A stretch of 64,000 bases of DNA from an uncultured Nonlabens sp. (GTDB lineage: Bacteria > Bacteroidota > Bacteroidia > Flavobacteriales > Flavobacteriaceae), in contig NZ_CANLXZ010000015.1 of the NCBI RefSeq assembly GCF_947495285.1, positions 1-64,000 of the forward strand. Reading direction: 5' to 3'. The translations under genes were made by a program, and so were the position numbers. Below the pieces are notes generated by a model, which saw only the letters and a list, made by a program, of their open reading frames with translations, did no database searches and was not told the DNA's origin. This document shows, one piece after another, positions 46,557-56,395 of this stretch. Numbering within the stretch: the first letter of the stretch is position 1; the number at the start of each line of letters is the position of its first letter.

Positions 46557-47763
46557 CAGTATAGTTCTTTATGCTTTTTTGGTTTCCGCTTTCGCGAAAG
46601 CGCAACAATTACAATCTTACATTAATGAAGCACAAGCTAATAATTTAGAAATAAGAGCTGTTGAAATGCGACATCATATATCACAAGAGAAAGTAAATGA
46701 GGCAGACGGGATACCTAATACAGAGATAAGTTTGGGATATTTTGTCAGCGAGACAGAAACTCGTGTCGGTGCACAGAGAGCTCGTATAGGTGTAAAACAG
46801 ATGTTGCCGTGGTTCGGCACCATTACGGCTAGAAAAAATTATGCCACCTCGCTAGCAGATGCTGATTATGTACAAATCACCATTGCAAAGCGTCAACTAG
46901 CCCTGTCTGTCTCGCAGACTTATTATAAGCTAGGTTCTATAAAGGCAAAACGTGCCGTACTTAATAAAAATATAGAGCTTTTAAAGGTATATGAACAGTT
47001 AGCTTTAACCGCTGTTACCGTTGGAAAAGCAAATGCGGTAGATGTACTAAAACTACAAATACGTATCAATGAATTACAGCAACAGATCGATATTCTAGAA
47101 GAGGCATTTAAAGAGTCACAGTCTTATTTCAATAATTTACTGAATAAGGAAGTAGCAAAACCTGTTGATATAAGTGATGTAATGAGCATACCACTGAATG
47201 ATGTAGAGTTAGTTGATGGTTCTATAAATGTGAATCCTGAAATTTTAAAATATGATAAATTATATGAATCTGTGGTACAGGCAGAGGTTTTAAATAAGCG
47301 CGAGGGATTACCTTCTATAGGTTTGGGATTTAATTACTTACCTGTTAGCGATCGTACAGATTTAAATATAGTTGATAATGGTAAAGATATTTTTATGCCT
47401 ATGGTTACTGTTTCTATTCCCTTATTCCATAAAAAATACAATTCTATTTCTAAACAAAATGAATTGCGCCAGCAGGAGATTGAGCTTAAGAAACGAGAGC
47501 GTTTAAATGTATTAAATACGGCTTTTGCCAGGGCTAGATCACAACGCAATAAGGCACGTATAGTTTATGAAACACTAGATAAAAACCTAAAACAAGCCCA
47601 CGATGCCGAAGAAATTCTTATTAAAAATTATGAGACCGGAACTATAGATTTTAAAGATGTTCTCGATATTCAAGAATTACAATTGAAATTTAAAATAGAT
47701 CAAGTTAATGCCGTAGAAAACTATTATGCACAATCTGCTGTGATTAATTATTTAACCAATTAA
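46546..47763 (+). CDS. TolC family outer-membrane efflux protein
   Basis: A 405-residue outer-membrane channel partner for CusA. It has a signal peptide (YSIVLYAFLVSAFAKAQQ-like) whose SPase site is encoded by palindrome copy 8, and the long helical coiled-coil halves typical of TolC (for example LLKVYEQLALTAVTVGKANA and the C-terminal ENYYAQSAVINYLTN). The gene overlaps cusA by 11 bp. Confidence 0.88.
   Translation: MRYNSIVLYAFLVSAFAKAQQLQSYINEAQANNLEIRAVEMRHHISQEKVNEADGIPNTEISLGYFVSETETRVGAQRARIGVKQMLPWFGTITARKNYATSLADADYVQITIAKRQLALSVSQTYYKLGSIKAKRAVLNKNIELLKVYEQLALTAVTVGKANAVDVLKLQIRINELQQQIDILEEAFKESQSYFNNLLNKEVAKPVDISDVMSIPLNDVELVDGSINVNPEILKYDKLYESVVQAEVLNKREGLPSIGLGFNYLPVSDRTDLNIVDNGKDIFMPMVTVSIPLFHKKYNSISKQNELRQQEIELKKRERLNVLNTAFARARSQRNKARIVYETLDKNLKQAHDAEEILIKNYETGTIDFKDVLDIQELQLKFKIDQVNAVENYYAQSAVINYLTN
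46587..46602. repeat. Palindrome copy 8, encodes a signal peptidase site
   Basis: CGCTTTCGCGAAAGCG at the start of the TolC-like gene, read as SAFAKA|QQ. Confidence 0.9.
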
Positions 47764-48043
47764 GAAATGGAAAGGAAATTATTTATCAAAAACATGATTT
47801 ATGAATACTGTATCAAGTTATTAGAGAAAACAATATATCAATTAGATATATTACTAATTTTCAATAAATTAAGATCTGTATTCTATTTAAAAAAATATAA
47901 TGTACATTTTAAAAATACATTTTTAGATTATAGAAGAAAACGGCTATGTGTGCTTACTAACACTTTAAGACCATTTACCTATTAGAAATAATGATTACAT
48001 TTATTTCATACACTTATTTATAGAATTACTTAAAAAAAATAAA
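47764..48043. other. Gap after the TolC gene, no clear gene
   Basis: About 280 AT-rich bases. An open frame of 72 codons (47767-47985) has no sensible composition or family match and is not annotated. Confidence 0.5.
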
Positions 48044-48595
48044 TTGAAAACAATACAAAGCAACTTAGTGAAAATAACTCTTATAGCACTCTTAATATTC
48101 ACTGTTTCTTGCAAGCAAACAGAAGAGAATGCAGCTGTAGAAACGAAGCATAAAGAGACTACAAAAGAGAAAAATATAAGCTCAGAAAACATTATAAAGA
48201 ATTACTTGAATTTAAAGGATGCTTTAGTAAAAGATGATAAAGAACTAGCTACTATTCATAGTGAATATTTATCTAATTCATTAAATGACTTCAATAACTC
48301 TATAGCTATTGAAAATAAGCAAGATAAATTAAAAAAAATGATAGATAAGGCGATTAAAAATGCCAACCTTATTTCTGAAAAAGAAATTAAAATACAACGA
48401 GAGAATTTTAAAAAATTAAGTAAAAATATTACAGATATCATTGCCATAACTGCAACAGAGCAACCTCTATATGAGCAACACTGCCCTATGTATCATGGAG
48501 GTAGTAGCTGGCTCAGTGATAGTAAAGAAATACGCAATCCTTATTATGGTAGCCAGATGCTCAAATGTGGTATAGTACAAAGAGAAATTAAGTAA
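48044..48595 (+). CDS. DUF3347 lipoprotein
   Basis: A 183-residue secreted protein. The lipobox region is LIFTVSCKQT (C23). The body is DUF3347, ending QPLYEQHCPMYHGGSSWLSD then NPYYGSQMLKCG with conserved cysteines and histidine that probably bind copper. Start TTG at 48044. DUF3347 domains occur with copper-efflux systems in Bacteroidota, and the same domain is fused to the C-terminus of the CusB-like protein downstream. Confidence 0.85.
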   Translation: MKTIQSNLVKITLIALLIFTVSCKQTEENAAVETKHKETTKEKNISSENIIKNYLNLKDALVKDDKELATIHSEYLSNSLNDFNNSIAIENKQDKLKKMIDKAIKNANLISEKEIKIQRENFKKLSKNITDIIAITATEQPLYEQHCPMYHGGSSWLSDSKEIRNPYYGSQMLKCGIVQREIK

Positions 48596-48741
48596 AAGGA
48601 ATAGATGCTATGATCGTAATTGTTAATTTTTCTGAGGTTTGATAAGCGTGTAGTTATAAAATTATACCCAGCACATTGTATAGCAGTATATTATCAGAAT
48701 ATAAATTAAAAAGGATTAAAAAACTATAGTATTTATGTACT

Positions 48742-49020
48742 GTGATTTCCATGGCTATTGATCTTATGAATGAGACACCAGCCCAGCCGCAGCAAAAAAT
48801 AATAAGGTTGCTGCCATGAGTTCTGGTACTGATCTTACTATAGAAAACGCGGTGATTACTCTAGTTATAGAGAACCTTAACGCTATGATAAATGCTAAAA
48901 ATCTATGCGTGGTACTCCTACGTTATATAAAGTAAAATCTCTTTTTTATTTTATCTTTTAACACAGTTAGTATTACTATTACAGCAGTCCTAGTGTTACA
49001 GTTAAGAGCTGTATATGTAA
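48742..49020 (+). pseudogene. Fossil of a CopA-type P-type ATPase
   Basis: After a frameshift near 48785, the translation reads AAAKNNKVAAMSSGTDLTIE then NAVITLVIENLNAMINAKNL. This mirrors the AMSSGTDxAIExADITLVxGNL hinge-loop motif of copper P-type ATPases. Upstream, MAIDLMNETPA resembles the MxGDGINDAPA motif with key residues mutated. A weak tail match (TVSITITAVLVLQLRAV) suggests the C-terminus. Only the last 90 or so residues' worth of homology survives; it stops at a TAA (48933-48935). Recognised by eye. Confidence 0.68.
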
Positions 49021-49066
49021 TTAAAAAAGTTTTAAAGTTGTCCTTTAAGATCATAAATTAAGAATT

Positions 49067-50803
49067 ATGAAAAAGAATATTTTATCTATAAGTATAGCCG
49101 CAATAGTAGGGTTATTTGCAGGTTGGGTCATTTTTGAAAATAAGAATTCAGTTACTGAAAAGACATCTGGAAACAATTCTCAAGTAGATCAAAACCATCA
49201 TGAGAATGAAGATACTGAAATATGGAGTTGTTCTATGCATCCTCAAATTATGCTTTCAGAACCTGGAGACTGTCCTATTTGCGGTATGGATCTCATACAA
49301 GATAACTCTAGTCAGGCTGGTCTCGCTTTGAATGAAATTAAAATGACAGAAAATGCGATGGCACTTGCAAATATTCAAACCACTGTTTTGGGTAATGAAT
49401 CTTTTAACAGGAATGATAATTCTATATCTGTATCTGGTAAAATTGTAATCAACGAAGAGAATAACTCTGTGCAGTCTAGCTATTTTAATGGTCGTATAGA
49501 ACGCCTTCACATAAGCTATAAAGGACAGCAAGTAAGCCGTGGACAGTTGCTAGCTATTATTTATTCTCCCCAGCTGGTAGCAGCGCAACAGGAATTAATT
49601 ACTGCTGCCTCATTAAAAAAAAGTCAGCCGGCTCTTTATAAGGCAGTGAGAAATAAATTGAAAAACTGGAAATTATCTGAAAAACAAATCACCGATATAG
49701 AATCTTCTGGTAAGATAAGAGAAAACTTCAATATACATGCAACAGTATCTGGTAATGTATCTCAAGTTATGGCAAACGAAGGTGACTATGTAAAACAAGG
49801 ACAACCTATTCTAAAAGTCAGTAATTTAAGTAATGTATGGGTGCAATTTGACGCCTATGAAAATCAAATTATGCAATTTAAAATAGGACAAAAAATAGCT
49901 ATTAATACAAATGCAAATCCTAATAAGAATTATGATGCGACAGTTTCTTTTATAGACCCTATTTTAAATACCACTACTAGAACAGTTACTATAAGAGCTA
50001 CTATCGCAAATAAAGAAGGTTTTCTTAAACCTGGCATGTTTGTAACCGGTAAGATAAGAATCTCTCCTACATCTACGGTGTCTAGATCTCTAACCATACC
50101 TGATAGTGCCGTTTTATGGACTGGAAAGCGATCGATTGTCTATGTAAAAACAAGTCCTAATGAACCTATATTTGAAATGAGAGAAATTACTCTGGGTATT
50201 AAATCTGGAGATTATTATCAGGTAATAGATGGTTTGAAAAATGGCGATGCCATAGTCACTAATAGTATTTTTACAGTAGATGCAGCTGCACAATTACAAG
50301 GCAAAAATTCCATGATGAATAAACATAAAAACCATACAATTATTAGTGATGGTGAACTAAGTGTTTCTAAAGAATTAGAATCTACTCTTAAAGCTGTTTT
50401 ACCACAATATTTAAAAATGAAAGATGCTTTTATTAAGGTAGATTCTAAGAAAGTAACAAAATATGCAATTGAGATTCAAAAGGGTCTTGAGGCTATCGAG
50501 TCTAATCTTTTAAGTAATCAAGAAATTATAGCTATTAAAGAGGCTGTTTCTACCCTATCATTAATTAAAAACGGAATGAACATAAATAAGCAAAGAGATC
50601 ATTATATTATATTTAATCAGTCTCTCATCACTTACTTCATGAGACTAGAAAATTTAAGCGAGCCTCTCTATATTCAAAAATGTCCTATGACTAATGGAGA
50701 TAAAGCGGCGATATGGTTAAGCAATGAATCTATTATACAGAATCCATATTATAGCACCGATATGTTAACCTGTGGTAATGTAATTTATACGATTAATAAA
50801 TAA
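49067..50803 (+). CDS. cusB: CusB-like periplasmic adaptor fused to DUF3347
   Basis: A 578-residue periplasmic adaptor for the CusA/TolC complex. An N-terminal anchor helix (about 5-25) is followed by a heavy-metal-binding domain (WSCSMHPQIMLSEPGDCPICG with C-x-M-H-P and C-x-x-C-G-M), barrel-sandwich/beta-barrel domains, and a C-terminal DUF3347 module from about residue 420 (SEPLYIQKCPM...NPYYSTDMLTCG). The fusion is unusual relative to E. coli CusB. Copper specificity is supported by HMBD and DUF3347. Confidence 0.92.
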   Translation: MKKNILSISIAAIVGLFAGWVIFENKNSVTEKTSGNNSQVDQNHHENEDTEIWSCSMHPQIMLSEPGDCPICGMDLIQDNSSQAGLALNEIKMTENAMALANIQTTVLGNESFNRNDNSISVSGKIVINEENNSVQSSYFNGRIERLHISYKGQQVSRGQLLAIIYSPQLVAAQQELITAASLKKSQPALYKAVRNKLKNWKLSEKQITDIESSGKIRENFNIHATVSGNVSQVMANEGDYVKQGQPILKVSNLSNVWVQFDAYENQIMQFKIGQKIAINTNANPNKNYDATVSFIDPILNTTTRTVTIRATIANKEGFLKPGMFVTGKIRISPTSTVSRSLTIPDSAVLWTGKRSIVYVKTSPNEPIFEMREITLGIKSGDYYQVIDGLKNGDAIVTNSIFTVDAAAQLQGKNSMMNKHKNHTIISDGELSVSKELESTLKAVLPQYLKMKDAFIKVDSKKVTKYAIEIQKGLEAIESNLLSNQEIIAIKEAVSTLSLIKNGMNINKQRDHYIIFNQSLITYFMRLENLSEPLYIQKCPMTNGDKAAIWLSNESIIQNPYYSTDMLTCGNVIYTINK

Positions 50804-50817
50804 AAATAAGCAAGCAA

Positions 50818-51369
50818 TTATTTAACAATCTCGTTAATTAAGTGTCCATCATATTTAATAGATGAACGGTGCAAGCTATTAATGATTAAATGAGCACTTT
50901 CTATAGAGAATATTTTAAACACTACATTAATACTTTCTGTATCGTTTCTTACATCAAATTTATAAGTTATATAATTTGAGTCTTCAACAATAAATATTTT
51001 TGAATTTTTGATTTTACCAGTAAAGTTATATGAATTATCACTATTATAACCGCCACCAGCTCTACGCTCACCATAAAAAGGTAAATTAAAAACCGCTCTA
51101 TCTTCTACTAGTTGAACAGTGTAATTATCACCACTCAAATTGATGCGTCCAGCACTATTTCCATTGCGCATTAAAAAATCATTGATGACATGATTAACAG
51201 ACTGTGTGTTTAGAGGAAATGCCGCAGTTGCTTTAAAATGAATCTCTTGATTTGATATTTGTTCCTTTAGTTGGATAAGTTGGAGTCTATCTACTTCTGT
51301 AAAACTAGATTTACAAGAGCTTAAAAGCATTATTAGAACTATAAACACTACAGATTTTGTATTTTTCAT
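50818..51369 (-). CDS. DUF4251 lipoprotein
   Basis: A 183-residue lipoprotein (lipobox LLSSC, C19) with a DUF4251 body (QNEIHFKATAAFPLNTQSVN-like, GNSAGRINLSGDNYTVQ, RRAGGGYNSDNSYNFTGKIK). Bacteroidota-specific, function unknown. Convergent to cusB; the palindrome at 51413-51440 lies upstream, near its promoter. Confidence 0.8.
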   Translation of the reverse strand: MKNTKSVVFIVLIMLLSSCKSSFTEVDRLQLIQLKEQISNQEIHFKATAAFPLNTQSVNHVINDFLMRNGNSAGRINLSGDNYTVQLVEDRAVFNLPFYGERRAGGGYNSDNSYNFTGKIKNSKIFIVEDSNYITYKFDVRNDTESINVVFKIFSIESAHLIINSLHRSSIKYDGHLINEIVK

Positions 51370-51412
51370 TTTGTTATGATTAAAATCATTAATAATATTT
51401 TGATACGTGTTA

Positions 51413-51440
51413 TCTATCCGCTTTCGCGAAAGCGGATAGA
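51413..51440. repeat. Palindrome copy 9, 28 bp, upstream of DUF4251
   Basis: A perfect 28-bp palindrome centred on the TTTCGCGAAA core with arms beginning TCTATCCG, 44 bp before the DUF4251 start. Confidence 0.9.
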
Positions 51441-51690
51441 AAATTATCCAATCGAGTAGTTATAAACTTTTTTAAAAGTACAAAATACCGATATAATGTA
51501 TCATTATACACATATCAATCTTAAGCTCACAAATTAAGAGCTTTTAAAAACAAATAACTACGTTTAAAGAGCATTCATAAACCTAATTGTTAACTCAATG
51601 TTTAAAATTAGATTTAAATAACTTGTTATCTCTCTAAGAATAGTCTACTTTTCCTACTTAATAACATTGAAATTACACATTTTAAATTTT
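51441..51690. other. Intergenic before the adhesin
   Basis: About 250 AT-rich bases between the divergent DUF4251 and adhesin genes. Presumed promoter region; no motif stands out. Confidence 0.5.
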
Positions 51691-54600
51691 ATGAAGAGAA
51701 TTTTCCACCAAAGAATGAAAAGTCTGTCGTACACAACGACATTACTTTTCTTCATTACTTTTAATTCCATTTATGCTCAGTGCCCAACTGTTCCTGTTTC
51801 AAATCAGGTAATATGCGACGCAGCAGGTTTTGATTTTAATGAATTAAGTCAGTTTGCAACACCAGGAACGAATGGCAGTATACGCTGGTACCTGGCTCCT
51901 ACAGGAGGTGATCCACTCGTGGGAACCCAACTAGTCCGAGAAGGAACTTATTATGCAGGAGACACAACAGGTAATTGTGGAACAAGATCTCCTATTACCA
52001 TAGATTTTACGGTTAACGATAGCAACCAAAATCTAGATGCGATTTTCTGTTTTAATGATAATCCTACTATACAGTCTTTTATTGATGAGGCTCTTGCTGT
52101 TAATATTCCTAGTGGAGGATCTGTAGAGATTTATAGCGATTTTGGTCTTACTATGTTAGTGGGAACCGACATGGAGCTAACAGAAAATTCTAACTTTTTT
52201 ATAGTATTTACTGACGCTGGTGGCTGTCGCAGTCAGATAGAAACTGGTAGTACCGCAGTTTTTCCATCGCCTATGGATCCTAATCCAGATTTACAACAGC
52301 AATTTTGTTCTGATATAAATCCTACTATAGCCGATTTAAATCCAGGTACAACTGATAATTTTAACTGGTTTGATAGTATAGATGAATTTAATGAACCTAT
52401 ACCACCTGCATTGAATGGCTCTACTCCATTAATAAATGGCGCTACCTACTATGTACAAGCAGATAACTTTTTCTGCGTAAGTGAAGAGATTGCTGTAGTC
52501 GTTCAAATTGATGCGGCTGCAAATGCTGGTATGAACAATAATCAGGAGTATTGCGAGGACAACATTCCTCTAGCTGATTTTGATCTATTCCCTTTACTAG
52601 GTCCTGATGCAGATAATGATGGTAACTGGACAGGGACTTTAGAAACTAATAATGAAGATCGAGGTACTATTAATTTAAGTGGACAGGAAGTAGGTGTTTA
52701 TACCTTTGATTATACTGTTACAGGTACAGGATTATGTAGTGACACTACCGCTACTATTACTATCGAGATTCTAGATGTGTTAAGTTCAGGAACGGTTTCA
52801 AATGAAAGTCCAGTAAGTTTTTGTATTTCTCAATTACCTGTTTCTTATGATCTCTCCTTATTATTAGATAATGAAGATGCTGGCGGATCTTGGTTTCAAG
52901 GATTAACCAGTGCAGACCCTATGGTGGACTCTCCTATTGATCTATCCGTTTATGCAGCTGGAACATATGATTTTACTTATATTCAAAATTTAGGTACAAA
53001 CCCTTGTCCTGAAGAATCTACAACAGTTCAAGTAATTGTTTTTGAAGATGCGAGTGCAGGTAATGCTGTGGCTGCACAATTTTGTGAAAATGATTTGATA
53101 ACAAATTCTCCTTACGATTTATTTGATGCATTAGATAATTCACGAGATAACGACCTAGGTGTATGGACAGATGCAATGAATAATACTATTACAAATCCTA
53201 TAGACATTACTGGATTTACTGTTACTGAAAGTCCTTACTCTTATACCTATACTGTTGATAATGGTACTTGTACAGATTCTGAAACAATAGTACTAGATAT
53301 TTTACCTGCTCCAGAATCTGGTGCTTATGTAGGGACACCGTTTATAATTTGTGAAGATCAAGCTGTTGCTAGTCCTCTTTATGATTTGTTTAATTTACTA
53401 GATGGTACACAAGATGCAAATGGATCGTGGTTTATGGGTGCTACTTCTTCTGGTGATGCTTTAACTAATCCTATCGATATTAGTACTTTAGGGTTAGGAA
53501 CCTTTGACTTTACATATGCCGTTCCTGCAATAGGAACTTGTACTGATGACGATGTTACGGTTACCGTGATAATTAATTCGTTACCTAATGCGGGAATTCC
53601 TGCTCCATTCATAGTTTGTGAAAACGATTTAGAGGCAAATTCTTCTTTAGATCTATTTGATCAACTTACTGGGCAAGACGCTGATGGTACATGGTCTGAT
53701 GATGATGGAACAGAAGTGCTAACAGGAAGTACCGTGGACCTTACAAATTTAGAAGTAGGTTCTTATAATTTTTCTTATACTTTAACAGATGATAATGGGT
53801 GTGTGAATAGTTCTACTGTGCTAGTTACGGTACAAACAGCTCCAGAATCTGGTGCTTATGTAGGAACACCTTTTACAATTTGTGAAGATCAAGCTATTGC
53901 TAGTCCTCTTTATGATTTGTTTAATTTACTAGATGGTACACAAGATACAAATGGATCGTGGTTTATGGGCGCTACTTCTTCTGGTGATGCTTTAACTAAC
54001 CCTATTGATCTGACAACTCTAGGAACTGGAACTTTTGACTTTACATATGCCGTTCCTGCAATAGGAACTTGTACTGATGACGATGTTACGGTTACTGTAA
54101 TAATAGACGCGGTGACAGACGCAGGTGTTGCGACTGATGTCATATTTTGTGAAAATGAATTGACCGAAAATTCTCCTTTAGATCTATTAAATCAACTTAC
54201 TGGAGAAGATGCAGGTGGTACCTGGTCTGATGATAACGTAACAGGAGTATTAACTGGGAATGATGTAGATATAACTAATCTAGCCGTAGGTAGTTATAAC
54301 TTTACTTATACTGTTAATAACGGAGCTTGTGCAGATTCTGAAACTGTTTTAGTAACCATTTCTACAGCACCGAATGCAGGTGAAGCAACTAATTTTAATG
54401 TTTGTTTGTCTGATGTTATAAACGATCAAACGTTGGATCTATTCAATCAACTTACTGGACAAGATTCTGGTGGTTCTTGGTCTGATGATGATAGCACTTC
54501 TCAACTATCAGGATCTATTGTAACTATTGCTGCTCTTGAAGTTGGTACCTATAATTTTACTTACTCTGTATCTAATTCTCCTAACTGTAGTGAAGATATG

Positions 54601-56376
54601 GAAACAGTTCAAGTTACTATTAATAATATAGGAGCGCCTACTGTAATAGCTATTCAAGAGTTTTGTGATGCAGCTACCATCGATTCTTTAGAAGTAAATG
54701 GAACAGGGATTCAATGGTATGAAGATGCATCTTTGAGCACACCATTAAGTGCAACAGATGCTTTAATTAATGGAGAAGATTACTTTGCTACACAAACAGA
54801 CGAAATAACAAACTGTGAGTCTAGTGAAAGTGCTGTGGTAACGGTTAATATATTTGATTCACCTAATTCAGGAATTGAATCTCCTTTAGTTGTTTGTAGT
54901 GATCAAAATATGATCGATCTATTTACTTCTCTGGATGGAACACAAGATCCTAATGGTACATGGATCGATACAGACAGTACTAATGCAATTACGGATAATA
55001 TCTTTGATGCAACTGCTGTCCCTAGTGGAGATTATAGTTTTGAATACTTTGTTACTGCTAGTGCACCATGTACAGATGCATCCACAATAGTAACGGTAAC
55101 CGTAGAATCACCTGTCCTGGCAGGAATGAGCACAAGTCTAGAAATTTGCTCTGATAATGGTACAACAGACTTGTTTACATTATTAGGCACTGCAACTGCT
55201 GGTGGTACATGGAGTCCATCTTTAACAAGTTCTACAGGAGTATTTGATCCATTATTAGACGCTGAAGGAACTTATACTTATTCGGTAACTAGCGCTTGTA
55301 ATACAGCAACTGCTTCTGTTTTAGTAGAGGTAACAAGCGCTCCTGACGCGGGAATGGATAATGAAGTTTCTTTATGTATTTCAAATGGCACAGAAGATTT
55401 ATTAAGCCTATTAGGTGGTACGCCAGATGCAACAGGTACCTGGTCACCGCTCTTAAATAGTGGGACAAATATCTTTGACCCTTCTATAGATCCATCTGGA
55501 ACTTATACCTATACGGTAACAGCAACAACACCTTGTGCTGTAGATGCAATTTCTACATTAATTATACAGGTAGAGAATTCTTTGCCTCCTACTTTGGTAA
55601 CTACTTCTCTAGAATTTTGCGCAACTGATGCTCCTATTGTTATGGATCTTGACTCTTCTGTTACAGGTGAGATGATACGCTGGTATGATGCTATAGACGC
55701 TACAGAAGAATTAAATGATACAAATATGTTGATAGATGCAACTACATACTATGCAACACAAACTAGTACCAATGGGTGTGAATCTAGCGTCAGAACTGCA
55801 GTGACGGTTCAAGTTAGTGATGCGCCTACACCTACTATCGCATTGGATGGTAATTTGTTCTGTATTAATGATAATCCTAGTTTACAGCAACTTACCTTAA
55901 ATATAAATGAATTTGATGCTACATCAAATAGCCTTGTTTGGTACAGCTCTATCGATGGTTTAAATGTTTTACCACTAAGCACAATACTGACTGATGGTAC
56001 TGTTTACTACGCCGCCTTGATAGATATGCTTACAGGTTGTGAAAGTAGTTTGAGGTTACCAGTTACTGTTGATTTAACTGCATGTGATACAGTAGATATT
56101 CCTGATGGCTTTTCTCCTAATGGTGATGGAACTAATGACGTATTTGATGTTGATAATCTAGGATTCTTATATCCTAATTATAACCTTGAATTTTATAATC
56201 GTTATGGGAATAAAGTGTATGAAGGAACAGCAAGTACACCGCCTTTTAATGGATTTAGTAACACTTCTAATTTATTAAATGATGGTGAACTACCAGTAGG
56301 CGTTTACTACTATATCTTAAAATTTAATGATGGAGTTACAAAACCATTACAAGGAAGAATTTATTTAAGCCGTTAG
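51691..56376 (+). CDS. Giant gliding/T9SS type B adhesin with tandem Ig-like repeats
   Basis: A 1561-residue (from ATG 51691) secreted surface protein. After a signal peptide (TLLFFITFNSIYAQ) come about a dozen acidic beta repeats of roughly 85-90 residues (cysteine-containing, with the motif AG....FC.ND....LF..L). The C-terminal 90 residues are a gliding-motility-associated type B CTD (DIPDGFSPNGDGTNDVFDVD...NLEFYNRYGNKVYEG). Two repeats (53308-53574 and 53839-54105) are almost identical at DNA level. It precedes a PorP/SprF gene, as SprB-like adhesins do. A TTG at 51667 is an alternative start. Confidence 0.9.
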   Translation: MKRIFHQRMKSLSYTTTLLFFITFNSIYAQCPTVPVSNQVICDAAGFDFNELSQFATPGTNGSIRWYLAPTGGDPLVGTQLVREGTYYAGDTTGNCGTRSPITIDFTVNDSNQNLDAIFCFNDNPTIQSFIDEALAVNIPSGGSVEIYSDFGLTMLVGTDMELTENSNFFIVFTDAGGCRSQIETGSTAVFPSPMDPNPDLQQQFCSDINPTIADLNPGTTDNFNWFDSIDEFNEPIPPALNGSTPLINGATYYVQADNFFCVSEEIAVVVQIDAAANAGMNNNQEYCEDNIPLADFDLFPLLGPDADNDGNWTGTLETNNEDRGTINLSGQEVGVYTFDYTVTGTGLCSDTTATITIEILDVLSSGTVSNESPVSFCISQLPVSYDLSLLLDNEDAGGSWFQGLTSADPMVDSPIDLSVYAAGTYDFTYIQNLGTNPCPEESTTVQVIVFEDASAGNAVAAQFCENDLITNSPYDLFDALDNSRDNDLGVWTDAMNNTITNPIDITGFTVTESPYSYTYTVDNGTCTDSETIVLDILPAPESGAYVGTPFIICEDQAVASPLYDLFNLLDGTQDANGSWFMGATSSGDALTNPIDISTLGLGTFDFTYAVPAIGTCTDDDVTVTVIINSLPNAGIPAPFIVCENDLEANSSLDLFDQLTGQDADGTWSDDDGTEVLTGSTVDLTNLEVGSYNFSYTLTDDNGCVNSSTVLVTVQTAPESGAYVGTPFTICEDQAIASPLYDLFNLLDGTQDTNGSWFMGATSSGDALTNPIDLTTLGTGTFDFTYAVPAIGTCTDDDVTVTVIIDAVTDAGVATDVIFCENELTENSPLDLLNQLTGEDAGGTWSDDNVTGVLTGNDVDITNLAVGSYNFTYTVNNGACADSETVLVTISTAPNAGEATNFNVCLSDVINDQTLDLFNQLTGQDSGGSWSDDDSTSQLSGSIVTIAALEVGTYNFTYSVSNSPNCSEDMETVQVTINNIGAPTVIAIQEFCDAATIDSLEVNGTGIQWYEDASLSTPLSATDALINGEDYFATQTDEITNCESSESAVVTVNIFDSPNSGIESPLVVCSDQNMIDLFTSLDGTQDPNGTWIDTDSTNAITDNIFDATAVPSGDYSFEYFVTASAPCTDASTIVTVTVESPVLAGMSTSLEICSDNGTTDLFTLLGTATAGGTWSPSLTSSTGVFDPLLDAEGTYTYSVTSACNTATASVLVEVTSAPDAGMDNEVSLCISNGTEDLLSLLGGTPDATGTWSPLLNSGTNIFDPSIDPSGTYTYTVTATTPCAVDAISTLIIQVENSLPPTLVTTSLEFCATDAPIVMDLDSSVTGEMIRWYDAIDATEELNDTNMLIDATTYYATQTSTNGCESSVRTAVTVQVSDAPTPTIALDGNLFCINDNPSLQQLTLNINEFDATSNSLVWYSSIDGLNVLPLSTILTDGTVYYAALIDMLTGCESSLRLPVTVDLTACDTVDIPDGFSPNGDGTNDVFDVDNLGFLYPNYNLEFYNRYGNKVYEGTASTPPFNGFSNTSNLLNDGELPVGVYYYILKFNDGVTKPLQGRIYLSR
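53308..53574 (+). repeat. Near-identical Ig-like repeat, copy A
   Basis: A 267-bp stretch almost identical to 53839-54105, starting GCTCCAGAATCTGGTGCTTA. The offset is 531 bp, i.e. two repeat units. Confidence 0.85.
53839..54105 (+). repeat. Near-identical Ig-like repeat, copy B
   Basis: Partner of 53308-53574. The few differences are mostly synonymous or conservative, suggesting recent duplication or gene conversion. Confidence 0.85.
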
Positions 56377-56395
56377 TCTCAAAGAAACAAACAAG

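Noticed and set aside
47767-47985. 72-codon frame after the TolC-like gene
   Set aside because: Lysine/leucine/asparagine/tyrosine-rich with no recognisable domain or start context; the gap is probably non-coding.
53379-54143. Two similar 77-codon minus-strand frames inside the adhesin
   Set aside because: They are identical to each other only because the underlying plus-strand repeats are; shadows of the adhesin gene.
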